Below, in pieces: positions 14,661 to 23,574 of a stretch of DNA of 64,000 nt. This DNA is from Flavobacteriaceae bacterium. GTDB lineage: Bacteria; Bacteroidota; Bacteroidia; Flavobacteriales; Flavobacteriaceae. Within the stretch, counting starts at the first letter, position 1. Each line of letters begins with the position of its first letter. The translations under genes were made by a program, and so were the position numbers. The stretch covers positions 1 through 64,000 of the forward strand of contig JADHLZ010000002.1 in assembly GCA_016780345.1 (NCBI GenBank). The letters are read 5' to 3'. Below the pieces are notes generated by a model. That model ran no database searches. It worked only from the letters and a program-made list of their open reading frames with translations, and was not told the DNA's origin.

Positions 14661-15946
14661 AAAATTTTTTTTTACTTGTTTTTTTGCTCTTTGCAGTATT
14701 GTCTTTTTCTCAAAAATTGGATAAAAAAATAATTCAGTTAATTTCAGAATATGAAAATGATGTAATTGAATTAAGACATTGGTTTCACGAAAATGCAGAA
14801 CTAAGCAATAGAGAGTTCAAAACAGCTAAAAGAATCGAACAAGAGTTAATAAAAATTGGTTTAACACCTCAAACTGGAATTGCAAAAACAGGAGTTGTTG
14901 CAGTTTTAGAGGGAGGTAGTCCAGGTCCAGTTGTTGCCCTTAGAGCTGATATTGATGGTCTTCCTGTCAAAGAAAGAACAGACTTACCTTGGGCTTCAAA
15001 AATGACTGGAATGTATAATGGAGAAAAAGTTCCAGTTATGCATGCATGTGGACATGACACGCATACTGCAATTTTACTTGGAGTTGCTAAAGTTTTATTT
15101 CAATTAAAAGATCAAATTCCAGGTACAATTAAATTTATTTTTCAACCAGCAGAAGAAGGTGCCCCAGCTGGTGAAGAGGGTGGGGCTGAACTAATGGTAA
15201 AAGAAGGAGTTTTAGAAAATCCAAAAGTCGATGCAATTTTTGGATTACATATTTGGTCGCAAATTAGTGCCGGTCAAGTTTATGTTAGACCTGAAGGAAT
15301 TATGGCTGCCGTTGATGAGTTTAGAATTGATATTGAAGGTGTTCAAACCCATGGTTCAACTCCTTGGACTGGGATTGACCCTATTGTGACTGCATCACAG
15401 ATGATAAATTCTTTACAAACAATAGTTAGTAGAAATTTACCCTTAACTAAGGCTGCAGCAGTACTAACAATTGGAAGTATTCATGGAGGAGTTCGAAGTA
15501 ATATAATCCCTGAAAATTTATATATGTTGGGTACTATTAGAACATTAGACTCCAATATGAGGGAAATAGTTTTGAAAAGACTTGAAGAGATTGTTTATAA
15601 TATTTCAAAGGTAAATAATACAAAATCTAAAATAACCTACTTAGTCAGTTATCCTATTACATTTAATGACCCAAATTTATATAATCAAATGCTACTAACT
15701 TTAAAAAAAGTTAATGGTGAAAACAATGTAAATTTCATGGACGCAATAACAGGTGCTGAAGATTTTTCTTTTTTTCAAGAAAAAGTACCAGGTATGTATT
15801 TTTTTATTGGAGGAGCAAAAAAAGGAACAGATCCAAAATTAGCTGCCCCTCATCATACACCAGATTTTTATGTAGACGATTCTGCAATGATAACAGGATT
15901 AAAGTCTATGTCATTTTTAGCTTTGGATTATCTTAGAAATAACTAA
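14657..15946 (+). CDS. Secreted M20-family amidohydrolase
   Basis: A 429-residue metal-dependent amidohydrolase with a signal peptide (FFLLVFLLFAVLSFSQ), so it works in the periplasm. Metal-site motifs: HACGHDTHT around residues 126-134, QPAEEGAPAGEEGGAELM around 162-180, GLHIWSQ and the late APHHTPDFYVDD. The dimerisation domain is inserted in the middle (HGSTPWTGIDPIVTASQMI). It resembles hippurate hydrolase/N-acyl amino acid amidohydrolases (IAA-amino acid hydrolase type). Exact substrate unknown. Confidence 0.93.
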   Translation: MKNFFLLVFLLFAVLSFSQKLDKKIIQLISEYENDVIELRHWFHENAELSNREFKTAKRIEQELIKIGLTPQTGIAKTGVVAVLEGGSPGPVVALRADIDGLPVKERTDLPWASKMTGMYNGEKVPVMHACGHDTHTAILLGVAKVLFQLKDQIPGTIKFIFQPAEEGAPAGEEGGAELMVKEGVLENPKVDAIFGLHIWSQISAGQVYVRPEGIMAAVDEFRIDIEGVQTHGSTPWTGIDPIVTASQMINSLQTIVSRNLPLTKAAAVLTIGSIHGGVRSNIIPENLYMLGTIRTLDSNMREIVLKRLEEIVYNISKVNNTKSKITYLVSYPITFNDPNLYNQMLLTLKKVNGENNVNFMDAITGAEDFSFFQEKVPGMYFFIGGAKKGTDPKLAAPHHTPDFYVDDSAMITGLKSMSFLALDYLRNN

Positions 15947-16050
15947 ATTATTCTTTTAGTTATTAAAAGCGTTTCTACAAATTTCATTGTTGATCACAAA
16001 ATAAAAGTAATTTGTATCATTATTTTATTAATATTGCCAAAACTTATATA

Positions 16051-16803
16051 ATGTCAGTATTAATATATAAAAGACAAGATCAAGCAAAAGGTAATTTTAA
16101 CAATGGTGAAATACTAGAAAATAAACCAATAGGATTTATTCAAGATGGTGGAGATTTAAAACCTTATTCAAATTTATTTTATTGGGCGGATGCTTGGACA
16201 CCTGGAAAAAGTAGTATCATTGGACTTCATCCTCACCAAGGATTTGAAATATGTAGTTTTATAATAAACGGTTCAATAAAGCATTTTGACACTAATCAGA
16301 ACACCTGGATAGAATTATTTAAAGGAGATGCTCAAATTATTAGATCTGGAAATGGAATTTCACACGCTGAAGAAATAATGGATAATTCTGAAATGTTTCA
16401 AATTTGGTTTGATCCTGATATTTCACAAACAATTTCTAAGCCTTCAACATATAATGATTATAAATCTAATTCTTTTCCAACCACACGAAAGAATAATTCA
16501 TCAATTATTACAATAAAAGGCAATGGATCTCCTTTTGAAATGGACACAGAAGGAGTAGAAATATATAATATTTGTTTCGATGATGGGTCTCATAGTGAAA
16601 ATATAGATACAAATAAAATCTATTCTTTATTTGTTATAAAAGGGACTATTATTTATGAAGATAAAACCTATGAAATGGGAACTTTTATTAAAATTGAAAA
16701 TGAATCAAATTTTAATTTTAAGGCAGTTGATAGGCTAGAAGTTTTCAAAGTTTCATCTCCAAAAAGACCAAGTTATTTAACTTACTACGAACGTTTTAAT
16801 TAA
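16051..16803 (+). CDS. Pirin family protein (bicupin)
   Basis: Starting at the ATG at 16051 gives a 250-residue cytosolic protein. The pirin N-terminal cupin is clear: FYWADAWTPGKSSIIGLHPHQGFEICSFIINGSIKHFDT with the metal-binding HPHQGFE and a later GNGISHAEE histidine. Pirins act as quercetinases or redox-linked regulators; a metal-bound cupin is likely but the C-terminal cupin is diverged. An upstream in-frame ATG at 16012 would add 13 residues with no family match. It converges with the amidase gene, overlapping by 8 bases. Confidence 0.88.
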   Translation: MSVLIYKRQDQAKGNFNNGEILENKPIGFIQDGGDLKPYSNLFYWADAWTPGKSSIIGLHPHQGFEICSFIINGSIKHFDTNQNTWIELFKGDAQIIRSGNGISHAEEIMDNSEMFQIWFDPDISQTISKPSTYNDYKSNSFPTTRKNNSSIITIKGNGSPFEMDTEGVEIYNICFDDGSHSENIDTNKIYSLFVIKGTIIYEDKTYEMGTFIKIENESNFNFKAVDRLEVFKVSSPKRPSYLTYYERFN

Positions 16804-18406
16804 TTGGATTTTTTCTAAATTTCGTTTCTTTTTCAAAAGCATATCCAATTTCTAATAGTTTATTTTCTGTAAATGACTCTGAAATAAAGGTTAGATTATA
16901 AGGTCTACCATTTTTGTCATATCCCATAGGGACTGTTAAACATGGATAATAAGCTGCAGCTGCATATCCTGCATGAAAATTATTAATAGAAAGAATTACA
17001 TCTAAATTATAATTTTTTATAACCTCACTAAAATATCTTTGACCTTCTGATTTTATTCTACTTTTTATTATTCTAATTTTATTAGAATCTGTAGAATCTA
17101 CAATTATTGATTTAAAAATTCCCTGCCCGTAGGGTGATCTTTTAATAGAATCCATTAAATTAAATTTATAAATGTCTTCAATACTTGAAAAAGAGACTTG
17201 ATTTTCATTAAAATAATTAGGAAGATCATTTTTCATATCATAATCTAAAATTTTTCTAAAATCATTAAAATTAATTGTAGGGGGGTCAAATTTAATTATT
17301 GTTCCTCCCAGATTTTTAATCTTGTTTATTGCGTTTAAATAAAGAGAATCTTTCATTAAGTTTTCAAATACTCCAAAACGCTTATCTTTTAAATTGGAAT
17401 TAATAATTGATTCAATATTGATTTTTAATACATCAGCAGATTTATTATCAGATGGATCATAACCTTGAATAGCTTTTAAAACTATCGCATTATCAATCAC
17501 ATTTTTTGTCATTGGGCCAGATGTGTCAAGGGTATTTGAAATTGGAATTATTCCAGATCTGCTTACTAATCCAATAGTAGGCTTTAAACCTACAATTGAA
17601 TTTGCTGAGGAAGGAGACAGAATTGAGCCTGAAGTTTCAGTACCCAAGGAAACGGAAGAAAAATTAGCTGAAATAGCAGCCCCACTTCCTGAACTAGAGC
17701 CCCCAGAATCAAACTTTTTTCTACCATAAGGATTTAAAGTTTGCCCACCCATTGCACTGTATCCAGATGGACAATTATTACAAAAATAATATGCCCATTC
17801 ACTTAAGTTAGATTTTCCTAAAATTAATGCTCCATTTTCTTCTAATTTATCTACTACAAATGCATTGGATGAGATATTATCATTCAGTGCAAAAGAACCC
17901 GCCGTTGTAGGTAGGTTTTTATAATTTATGTTGTCTTTTAATAAAACCGGAATTCCATGTAAAGAGTAAATAGATTTTGGTTTAATTTTGTCTTTTTCTC
18001 TCGCCTCTTCAATCACATTTTGATTAATGCTAATTATTGAATTCAAATATTTTTCTTTATCAAATTCAATTGATTTTATTCTGAAGAGATAAAAAAGTAC
18101 TAGTTTTTCATAGGTTAAAGAATTATTTAAAATATGAGTTTGAATTTCTGGTATACTTTTTTCAATTATCAATGGTTTAAGTTTATGATATTGATCTATT
18201 TTAAAATCTTTTAACTCATTTTCAATTTTATTAAACCACTTGTTTTTAGTTTCATACTTTGATTGAATTAATTTAAAACGCATTCTTTTATTTGGATGAT
18301 TTTGGTTTTCATTAATTTCAAATGATTCATCATAATTTACCCATATAACAGGATCATGACAACTAAAAAAAAGTGTTATTAATGTAGTTAAAAATATTTT
18401 TTTCAT
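16796..18406 (-). CDS. Amidase signature family lipoprotein
   Basis: A 536-residue hydrolase with a lipoprotein signal ending in ITLFFSC (C16), so it is envelope-anchored, unlike the cytosolic GatA. The Ser-cisSer-Lys triad is present: K157 in PVLLKDNI, the cis serine in SGGSSSGSG near 238, and the nucleophile S261 in GTETSGSIL. Amidase family enzymes split amide bonds of small acyl amides or peptides. It overlaps the pirin gene at their 3' ends and precedes, on the same strand, nothing closely; murF lies 2 bases upstream and may be cotranscribed with it. Confidence 0.9.
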   Translation of the reverse strand: MKKIFLTTLITLFFSCHDPVIWVNYDESFEINENQNHPNKRMRFKLIQSKYETKNKWFNKIENELKDFKIDQYHKLKPLIIEKSIPEIQTHILNNSLTYEKLVLFYLFRIKSIEFDKEKYLNSIISINQNVIEEAREKDKIKPKSIYSLHGIPVLLKDNINYKNLPTTAGSFALNDNISSNAFVVDKLEENGALILGKSNLSEWAYYFCNNCPSGYSAMGGQTLNPYGRKKFDSGGSSSGSGAAISANFSSVSLGTETSGSILSPSSANSIVGLKPTIGLVSRSGIIPISNTLDTSGPMTKNVIDNAIVLKAIQGYDPSDNKSADVLKINIESIINSNLKDKRFGVFENLMKDSLYLNAINKIKNLGGTIIKFDPPTINFNDFRKILDYDMKNDLPNYFNENQVSFSSIEDIYKFNLMDSIKRSPYGQGIFKSIIVDSTDSNKIRIIKSRIKSEGQRYFSEVIKNYNLDVILSINNFHAGYAAAAYYPCLTVPMGYDKNGRPYNLTFISESFTENKLLEIGYAFEKETKFRKNPIN

Positions 18407-18408
18407 AA

Positions 18409-19680
18409 TTATATGTGGTTTACCAGATCTTCCATTTTCATACCTCTTGATCCTTTTATAAGAATATTTTCTGATTTTAATTTAGAGGTTTGAAAATATG
18501 AGATTAATTCATTTTTGGTTTTAAAAAAAAATGGAGAATTAAATTTATTACTAAGTTTGAAAAACTCGTCTCCAACTAAAAATATGTTTTGAATTTTTTC
18601 TTTAATACATTTTTCAACTAACTTAAAATGCTCTAATCCTGATTCTTTACCAAGTTCAAACATGTCTCCAAAAATCACTGTTTTTGTTCCTTTTCTTTTT
18701 ACTAAAGAATTTAATGCTGATTCCATACTTGATGGGTTAGCATTGTAGGCATCCATAATTATATATTTATTTCCCTTCTGGATAATTTGAGATCTATTAT
18801 TTTTAGGTTTGTAATTTAAAATAGATTTTTTTATTTCATCTATATGAATTTTGAAATATAGGCCAATTAAAGTGGCAAATGCTATGTTATTATAATTGTA
18901 ATCTCCAGAAAGATTTGATTTAATAATTTGATTTTTGTAAACTAGGGAGCTGTAAAAGTCAGAATTAGTTTTTATAAAATTGTATTTTAAGTTTTTTGAT
19001 TTACCATAAACTATTTTTTGACCATTGAATTTTTTTTGAATATCATCATCGTCATTTATAAATGCAATTTTGTTCTTTTTAACTAAAAATTCATACAATT
19101 CACTTTTACCTTTTATAACTCCCTCAATACTTCCGAATCCTTCAAGATGGGCTTTTCCAAAATTAGTTATTAGTCCATAGTCAGGATTAATTATTCTAGT
19201 TAAAAATTTAATTTCTTTAAGATGATTTGCACCCATTTCCACAATTCCAATTTCGGTATCTTTTTTCATCTGTAGTAGAGTTAGAGGAACCCCAATATGA
19301 TTGTTTAAATTTCCAACAGTAGAACTAACTTTGAATTTTGAACTTAGTACATTTGTAATTAATTCTTTTGTAGTTGTTTTACCATTACTTCCAGTTATGG
19401 CAATAAACTTAGTATTTGAAAGTTTTGATCTATGAATTTTAGCTATTTCCTGTAAAGATTTAAGACAATCTTTAACTTTTAAAAATAGTGGGTGATTTAG
19501 TGATGTGTTATCTACAACCGCATAAGATGCACCGTTTTTTATAGCTAATTCAGCAAATTTATTTCCATCAAAATTATTTCCTTTAAGTGCAAAATAGATA
19601 TCGCCTTTAGATAATGTTCTTGTATCAGTTGATACAGAATTAGATTTAGAAAAGTAATTGTATAATTCCGATGGACTCAT
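18409..19680 (-). CDS. murF: UDP-N-acetylmuramoyl-tripeptide--D-alanyl-D-alanine ligase
   Basis: Adds D-Ala-D-Ala to UDP-MurNAc-tripeptide in the cytosol, the last step of the soluble peptidoglycan precursor. The 423-residue protein has the N-terminal substrate domain (TDTRTLSKGDIYFALKG), the P-loop ITGSNGKTTTKEL (residues 95-106), GIVEMGANHLKEI, and the C-terminal domain signatures MDAYNANPSSM and GDMFELG. It sits downstream of gldJ on the same strand with a 46-base gap, an arrangement seen in other Flavobacteriia. Confidence 0.97.
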   Translation of the reverse strand: MSPSELYNYFSKSNSVSTDTRTLSKGDIYFALKGNNFDGNKFAELAIKNGASYAVVDNTSLNHPLFLKVKDCLKSLQEIAKIHRSKLSNTKFIAITGSNGKTTTKELITNVLSSKFKVSSTVGNLNNHIGVPLTLLQMKKDTEIGIVEMGANHLKEIKFLTRIINPDYGLITNFGKAHLEGFGSIEGVIKGKSELYEFLVKKNKIAFINDDDDIQKKFNGQKIVYGKSKNLKYNFIKTNSDFYSSLVYKNQIIKSNLSGDYNYNNIAFATLIGLYFKIHIDEIKKSILNYKPKNNRSQIIQKGNKYIIMDAYNANPSSMESALNSLVKRKGTKTVIFGDMFELGKESGLEHFKLVEKCIKEKIQNIFLVGDEFFKLSNKFNSPFFFKTKNELISYFQTSKLKSENILIKGSRGMKMEDLVNHI

Positions 19681-19726
19681 AAAATAAATATAATGAGAAA
19701 AAATAGATTGGATTCTCCTTAAATAT

Positions 19727-21295
19727 TTATCTTCTATTTCTTGATTTTTTGCTATTTCTTGACTCCCCTAAATAAGACATAGCACATCTAAAACCAATAA
19801 AATTTGATGTCATAGTTTCAGGATAATGTCTTCTTTGTGCTGGATCCAAATAATATGCTCTGTCAAGCCAAGAACCACCTTTGTAAACTCTAGCTTCATT
19901 ACTTACAAGAGTAGTAGATTCTTCAAATTCATTATCATTTGTTGGAGAATTATACATTTTTGAAGTTTTTCCGACAAGCTTAAAGTCTCTAACTGAATTT
20001 CTGTCACCATCATTAAAATCTCTATTGTCTCCAGTGTTATAATTTATTCTGTCAATAGATTCTTCATCCTCAATCACATTTTTAAGCGATCCAGGTAAGT
20101 TATCATAATTAGCATCTTCAGAGGAGTATGTGATTACTTTTCCATTTTGATCAATTGATGGTTTATAGTATATATTCCCCCTGTAATAATTAAAATCATT
20201 CATTTCTTCATCAATTATAGGTCTGTATACATCAGCTACCCATTCAGCAACATTTCCAGCCATTCCATAAAGCCCAAAGTCATTAGGAGGATATGCTCTA
20301 ACATCAGAGGTAATTCCTGAACCTGTTTCGGACCATCCTGCAATTCCTCCGTAATCTCCCTTGCCTAATTTAAAGTTAGCTAATTGATCACCTAGATTTT
20401 TTCTTTTTCCTGACCTAGTGTATTCTCCGTCCCAAGGAAATTTCTTTTTGCCTCTGTATAAATTGTCTTCTCTAATCTCGCTGAGAGCTAATGCTGCATA
20501 TTCCCATTCAGTTTCAGTTGGTAATCTGTATTCTGGTAAAAGAAGTCCACTTTCTCTATAAGCATAATTAAATGATTTTTGACCATTTTCATCTGTATTT
20601 ATTTGTTTTGAGCTAACCATTTCATTCATTTTACCATTATAAGCATTTCCTGGGTCTAGAAAATATGCTTTGGTGTTAAAAGAATATCCGTTAGTTAAGC
20701 TGTCAGGATTTATAGCTCCTTCTCTAATATATCCATTGGAAACCAAAATTTGTTCGTTAACCCTATCAGTTCTCCATTTGGCATAGTTAACCGCCTGATT
20801 CCAGCTAACACCAACTACAGGATGATTTTCAAAAGCAGGATGTCTCAAATAATTATTGACCATATCTTCGTTGAAACCCAATGGATTTCTCCAAACTAGA
20901 GTGTCAGGAAGAGCTGCTTTATATATTTCTGGAAAATCTTCAGCGAAAACTTTATTCATCCATTGTAAATATTCAACATACATTAAATTTGTAACTTCAG
21001 TCTCATCAATAAAAAATGATCTAACATATTGTTGGGTTGGAGTATTGTTCCAGTCGTGCATAATGTTATCTTGAACATTTCCTTTTGTGTAAGTTCCTCC
21101 CTCAATAAAGACTAGTCCAGGACCAGTATTTTGTCCTTTGTAGGATCTTTTGTTTTTAAATCCTCCATCCTTTGTACTGATTTTCCAACCTGTAGCTTGT
21201 GATATGTTTTTATTATTTTTAAATGGATTATTATTACATCCAATTATTAATATTGATAAGATTAAAGTCGAATAAAATAAATTGTTAATTTTCAT
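19727..21295 (-). CDS. gldJ: Gliding motility / type IX secretion lipoprotein GldJ
   Basis: A 522-residue lipoprotein (signal ending LIIGC, lipid-modified C20) with a formylglycine-generating-enzyme-like (SUMF1) domain: VFIEGGTYTKG, DETEVTNLMYVEYLQW, HPVVGVSWNQAVNYAKWRTDRVNE, LPTETEWEYAALAL, NDFGLYGMAGNVAEWVADVY and VYKGGSWLDRAYYLDPAQRR. This layout, plus the lysine/arginine-rich tail, is GldJ. In Flavobacterium it is required for gliding and for type IX secretion, acting with GldK at the outer membrane; it is thought structural rather than catalytic. It is divergent from porV, with only 59 bases between. Confidence 0.95.
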   Translation of the reverse strand: MKINNLFYSTLILSILIIGCNNNPFKNNKNISQATGWKISTKDGGFKNKRSYKGQNTGPGLVFIEGGTYTKGNVQDNIMHDWNNTPTQQYVRSFFIDETEVTNLMYVEYLQWMNKVFAEDFPEIYKAALPDTLVWRNPLGFNEDMVNNYLRHPAFENHPVVGVSWNQAVNYAKWRTDRVNEQILVSNGYIREGAINPDSLTNGYSFNTKAYFLDPGNAYNGKMNEMVSSKQINTDENGQKSFNYAYRESGLLLPEYRLPTETEWEYAALALSEIREDNLYRGKKKFPWDGEYTRSGKRKNLGDQLANFKLGKGDYGGIAGWSETGSGITSDVRAYPPNDFGLYGMAGNVAEWVADVYRPIIDEEMNDFNYYRGNIYYKPSIDQNGKVITYSSEDANYDNLPGSLKNVIEDEESIDRINYNTGDNRDFNDGDRNSVRDFKLVGKTSKMYNSPTNDNEFEESTTLVSNEARVYKGGSWLDRAYYLDPAQRRHYPETMTSNFIGFRCAMSYLGESRNSKKSRNRR

Positions 21296-21308
21296 AAAAA
21301 ATATTTCA

Positions 21309-21328
21309 TATCTTGAACTCGCAAGATA
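21309..21328. promoter_or_regulatory. Inverted repeat between gldJ and porV
   Basis: TATCTTG and CAAGATA, separated by the six bases AACTCG, form a perfect 7-base inverted repeat in the 59-base divergent region. Each arm resembles a shortened -7 element (TAnnTTG) on its strand. It could be an operator, overlapping divergent promoters, or a small hairpin; nothing in the sequence decides. Confidence 0.4.
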
Positions 21329-21354
21329 GTGAATTGTTTAAAAAAATGCCATAG

Positions 21355-22479
21355 ATGAGAATCACATTTTTAACTTTAATTTTAATATTTAATTCTTTTA
21401 ATTTATTTTCTCAAGATAGAAGAGTAATAACTACTGCTGTACCTTTTTTAATGATTTCTGCAGATGCTAGAGCATCTGGCCTTGGTGAACAGGGGGTTGC
21501 AACTACACCCGATGCTTTTTCGCAACATTGGAATCCAGCTAAATATGTTTTTATTGAAAACAAGTCTGGTATTGGTGTCAGTTACACTCCATATTTAAGT
21601 AAACTTGTTAGTGATGTTTTCTTGGCTAATTTAAATTATTATAATGTTATTAATGAAAGAAGTTCTTGGTCAACAAGTTTTAAATATTTTAGTTTGGGTG
21701 ATATAGATATATTACAAAACCCTCAAGATGTACCATATTTGGAAACCCCAAATGAATTTACTTTAGACGCATCTTACATTCTTAAATTGAATGATAATTT
21801 TTCAATGGGTGTTACTGGAAGGTTTTTGATGTCAGATGTAAAACTACAAAGTGTAGATTCAGATTCAAGTTCCGCTAGTTCATTTGCCGTTGATATTTCA
21901 GGTTTTTTTCAGTCTGATGAAAAAGCATATGAAAATTTTAATGGAATTTGGAGAGCAGGCTTTAATATTTCTAATATGGGACCAAAAATGAAATATGAAG
22001 AATTAGGTAAAAATAATTTTATACCAACCAATTTAAAAATTGGATCTGCATTTGATTTTATTTTTGATTCTTCCAATAAGCTTTCTTTAAATTTAGAACT
22101 AAATAAATTACTAGTGCCCAGTCCAAGTATTCCCTTATATAATTCAAATGATCAAATCATTGGTTACAATCAAGAGGATGTTAGTTTTCTTTCAGGATTA
22201 TTTAAATCTTTTGGAGATGCTCCTGGTGGATTTAGTGAAGAGCTGAAAGAAATTACTTTAGCTTTAGGCTTCGAATATTTATATAACGATTCATTTGCAT
22301 TAAGATTAGGGTACTTTGGAGAAAATGAAGATAAAGGAGCTAGAAAATATATAACTTTTGGCACTGGATTTAGATTAGATGATATTAAAATTGATCTTTC
22401 CTATCTATTATCCACATCAGATATTATAAGTCCACTTGAAAATACTTTAAGATTTTCATTTACATACAATTTTAATTAG
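21355..22479 (+). CDS. porV: Type IX secretion system outer-membrane protein PorV (LptO)
   Basis: A 374-residue outer-membrane beta-barrel of the FadL-like PorV family, with a signal peptide (FLTLILIFNSFNLFSQ) and the strongly conserved start RRVITTAVPFLMISADARASGLGEQGVATTPDAFSQHWNPA (only the pattern is meant). The rest is alternating strands (LDASYILKLNDNFSMGVTGRF, LALGFEYLYNDSFALRLGYFGE), ending in the aromatic LRFSFTYNFN. PorV shuttles cargo from the SprA translocon to the PorU sortase. porU, its usual neighbour, is not beside it here. Confidence 0.95.
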   Translation: MRITFLTLILIFNSFNLFSQDRRVITTAVPFLMISADARASGLGEQGVATTPDAFSQHWNPAKYVFIENKSGIGVSYTPYLSKLVSDVFLANLNYYNVINERSSWSTSFKYFSLGDIDILQNPQDVPYLETPNEFTLDASYILKLNDNFSMGVTGRFLMSDVKLQSVDSDSSSASSFAVDISGFFQSDEKAYENFNGIWRAGFNISNMGPKMKYEELGKNNFIPTNLKIGSAFDFIFDSSNKLSLNLELNKLLVPSPSIPLYNSNDQIIGYNQEDVSFLSGLFKSFGDAPGGFSEELKEITLALGFEYLYNDSFALRLGYFGENEDKGARKYITFGTGFRLDDIKIDLSYLLSTSDIISPLENTLRFSFTYNFN

Positions 22480-22523
22480 AACATAATTATTGATTTATTT
22501 TTTAATGTATTGATAAGATATAT

Positions 22524-22531
22524 TAAATTTG
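22524..22531 (+). promoter_or_regulatory. Candidate -7 box for pdhA
   Basis: TAAATTTG matches TAnnTTTG, 41 bases before the pdhA start codon. No -33 TTG is found at about 19-20 bases upstream, so support is moderate. Confidence 0.4.
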
Positions 22532-22572
22532 TAAAAAAAATTAATTACTGTTTTATTACTCTAATTCATTAA

Positions 22573-23574
22573 ATGAAAGAAATAACTAAAGAAACTTATT
22601 TGAAATGGTATGAAGATATGCTGTTTTGGAGAAAGTTTGAAGACAGACTTGCTGCAGTTTACATTCAACAAAAAGTTAGAGGGTTTTTACATTTGTACAA
22701 TGGACAAGAAGCAGTTTTAGCTGGAGCTCTACATGTAATTGATCATACAAAGGATAGAATGATTACAGCTTACAGAAATCATGTTATGCCTATTGGGATG
22801 GGAGTTGATCCAAGACGAGTTATGGCTGAACTTTATGGTAAATCAACTGGAACTTCAATGGGTCTCGGTGGTTCGATGCATATTTTTTCTAAAGAGCATA
22901 GATTTCATGGGGGGCATGGAATTGTTGGAGGTCAAATTCCTCTTGGAGCAGGTATGGCTTTTGGAGACAAATATTTTAATACAGGAGCAGTAACTCTATG
23001 TTATATGGGAGATGGGGCTGTGAGACAGGGTTCTTTGCACGAAACTTTAAATTTAGCAATGCTTTGGAAATTACCTGTTGTTTTTATTGTAGAAAATAAT
23101 GGATATGCAATGGGAACTTCTGTTGAAAGAACAGCTAATCATTCTCATATTTGGAAATTAGGTCTTGGTTATGAAATGCCATGTGGACCTGTTGACGGAA
23201 TGAACCCTGTTAAAGTTGCAGAGGCTCTTCACGAAGCTGTTTCAAGAGCTAGATCTGGAGATGGTCCAAGTTTTCTTGAAATGAAAACTTATAGATACCG
23301 TGGACATTCTATGTCTGATGCTCAGAAATATAGAACAAAAGATGAAGTAAATGAATATAGAAAAATTGATCCAATAACTCAAGTTAAGAAGGTTATTTTA
23401 GAAAATGAGTTTGCTTCTGAACAAGAAATATATACGATTGATTCTAATGTAAAAATATTAGTTAGCGAATGTGAAAAATTTGCTGAAGAATCTCCCTATC
23501 CAGAAAAATCAGTAATGTACGATGCAGTTTATGAACAGGAGGATTATGATTTTATACCACATAAATTAAATTAA
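22573..23574 (+). CDS. pdhA: Pyruvate dehydrogenase E1 component, alpha subunit
   Basis: The 333-residue thiamine-diphosphate subunit of the E1 heterodimer that decarboxylates pyruvate. Family motifs: MLFWRKFEDRLAAVYIQQKVRGFLHLYNGQEA, the RNHVM active-site region, GGSMHIFSKEHRFHGGHGIVGGQIPLGAG (pattern), the TPP-binding GDG...NN motif from GDGAVRQGSLHET to VFIVENNGYAMGTS, and the phosphorylation-loop-like TYRYRGHSMSDAQKYRTK. The E2 gene starts immediately after its stop. The beta subunit is not in the window, and in Flavobacteriia is usually elsewhere. Confidence 0.96.
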   Translation: MKEITKETYLKWYEDMLFWRKFEDRLAAVYIQQKVRGFLHLYNGQEAVLAGALHVIDHTKDRMITAYRNHVMPIGMGVDPRRVMAELYGKSTGTSMGLGGSMHIFSKEHRFHGGHGIVGGQIPLGAGMAFGDKYFNTGAVTLCYMGDGAVRQGSLHETLNLAMLWKLPVVFIVENNGYAMGTSVERTANHSHIWKLGLGYEMPCGPVDGMNPVKVAEALHEAVSRARSGDGPSFLEMKTYRYRGHSMSDAQKYRTKDEVNEYRKIDPITQVKKVILENEFASEQEIYTIDSNVKILVSECEKFAEESPYPEKSVMYDAVYEQEDYDFIPHKLN

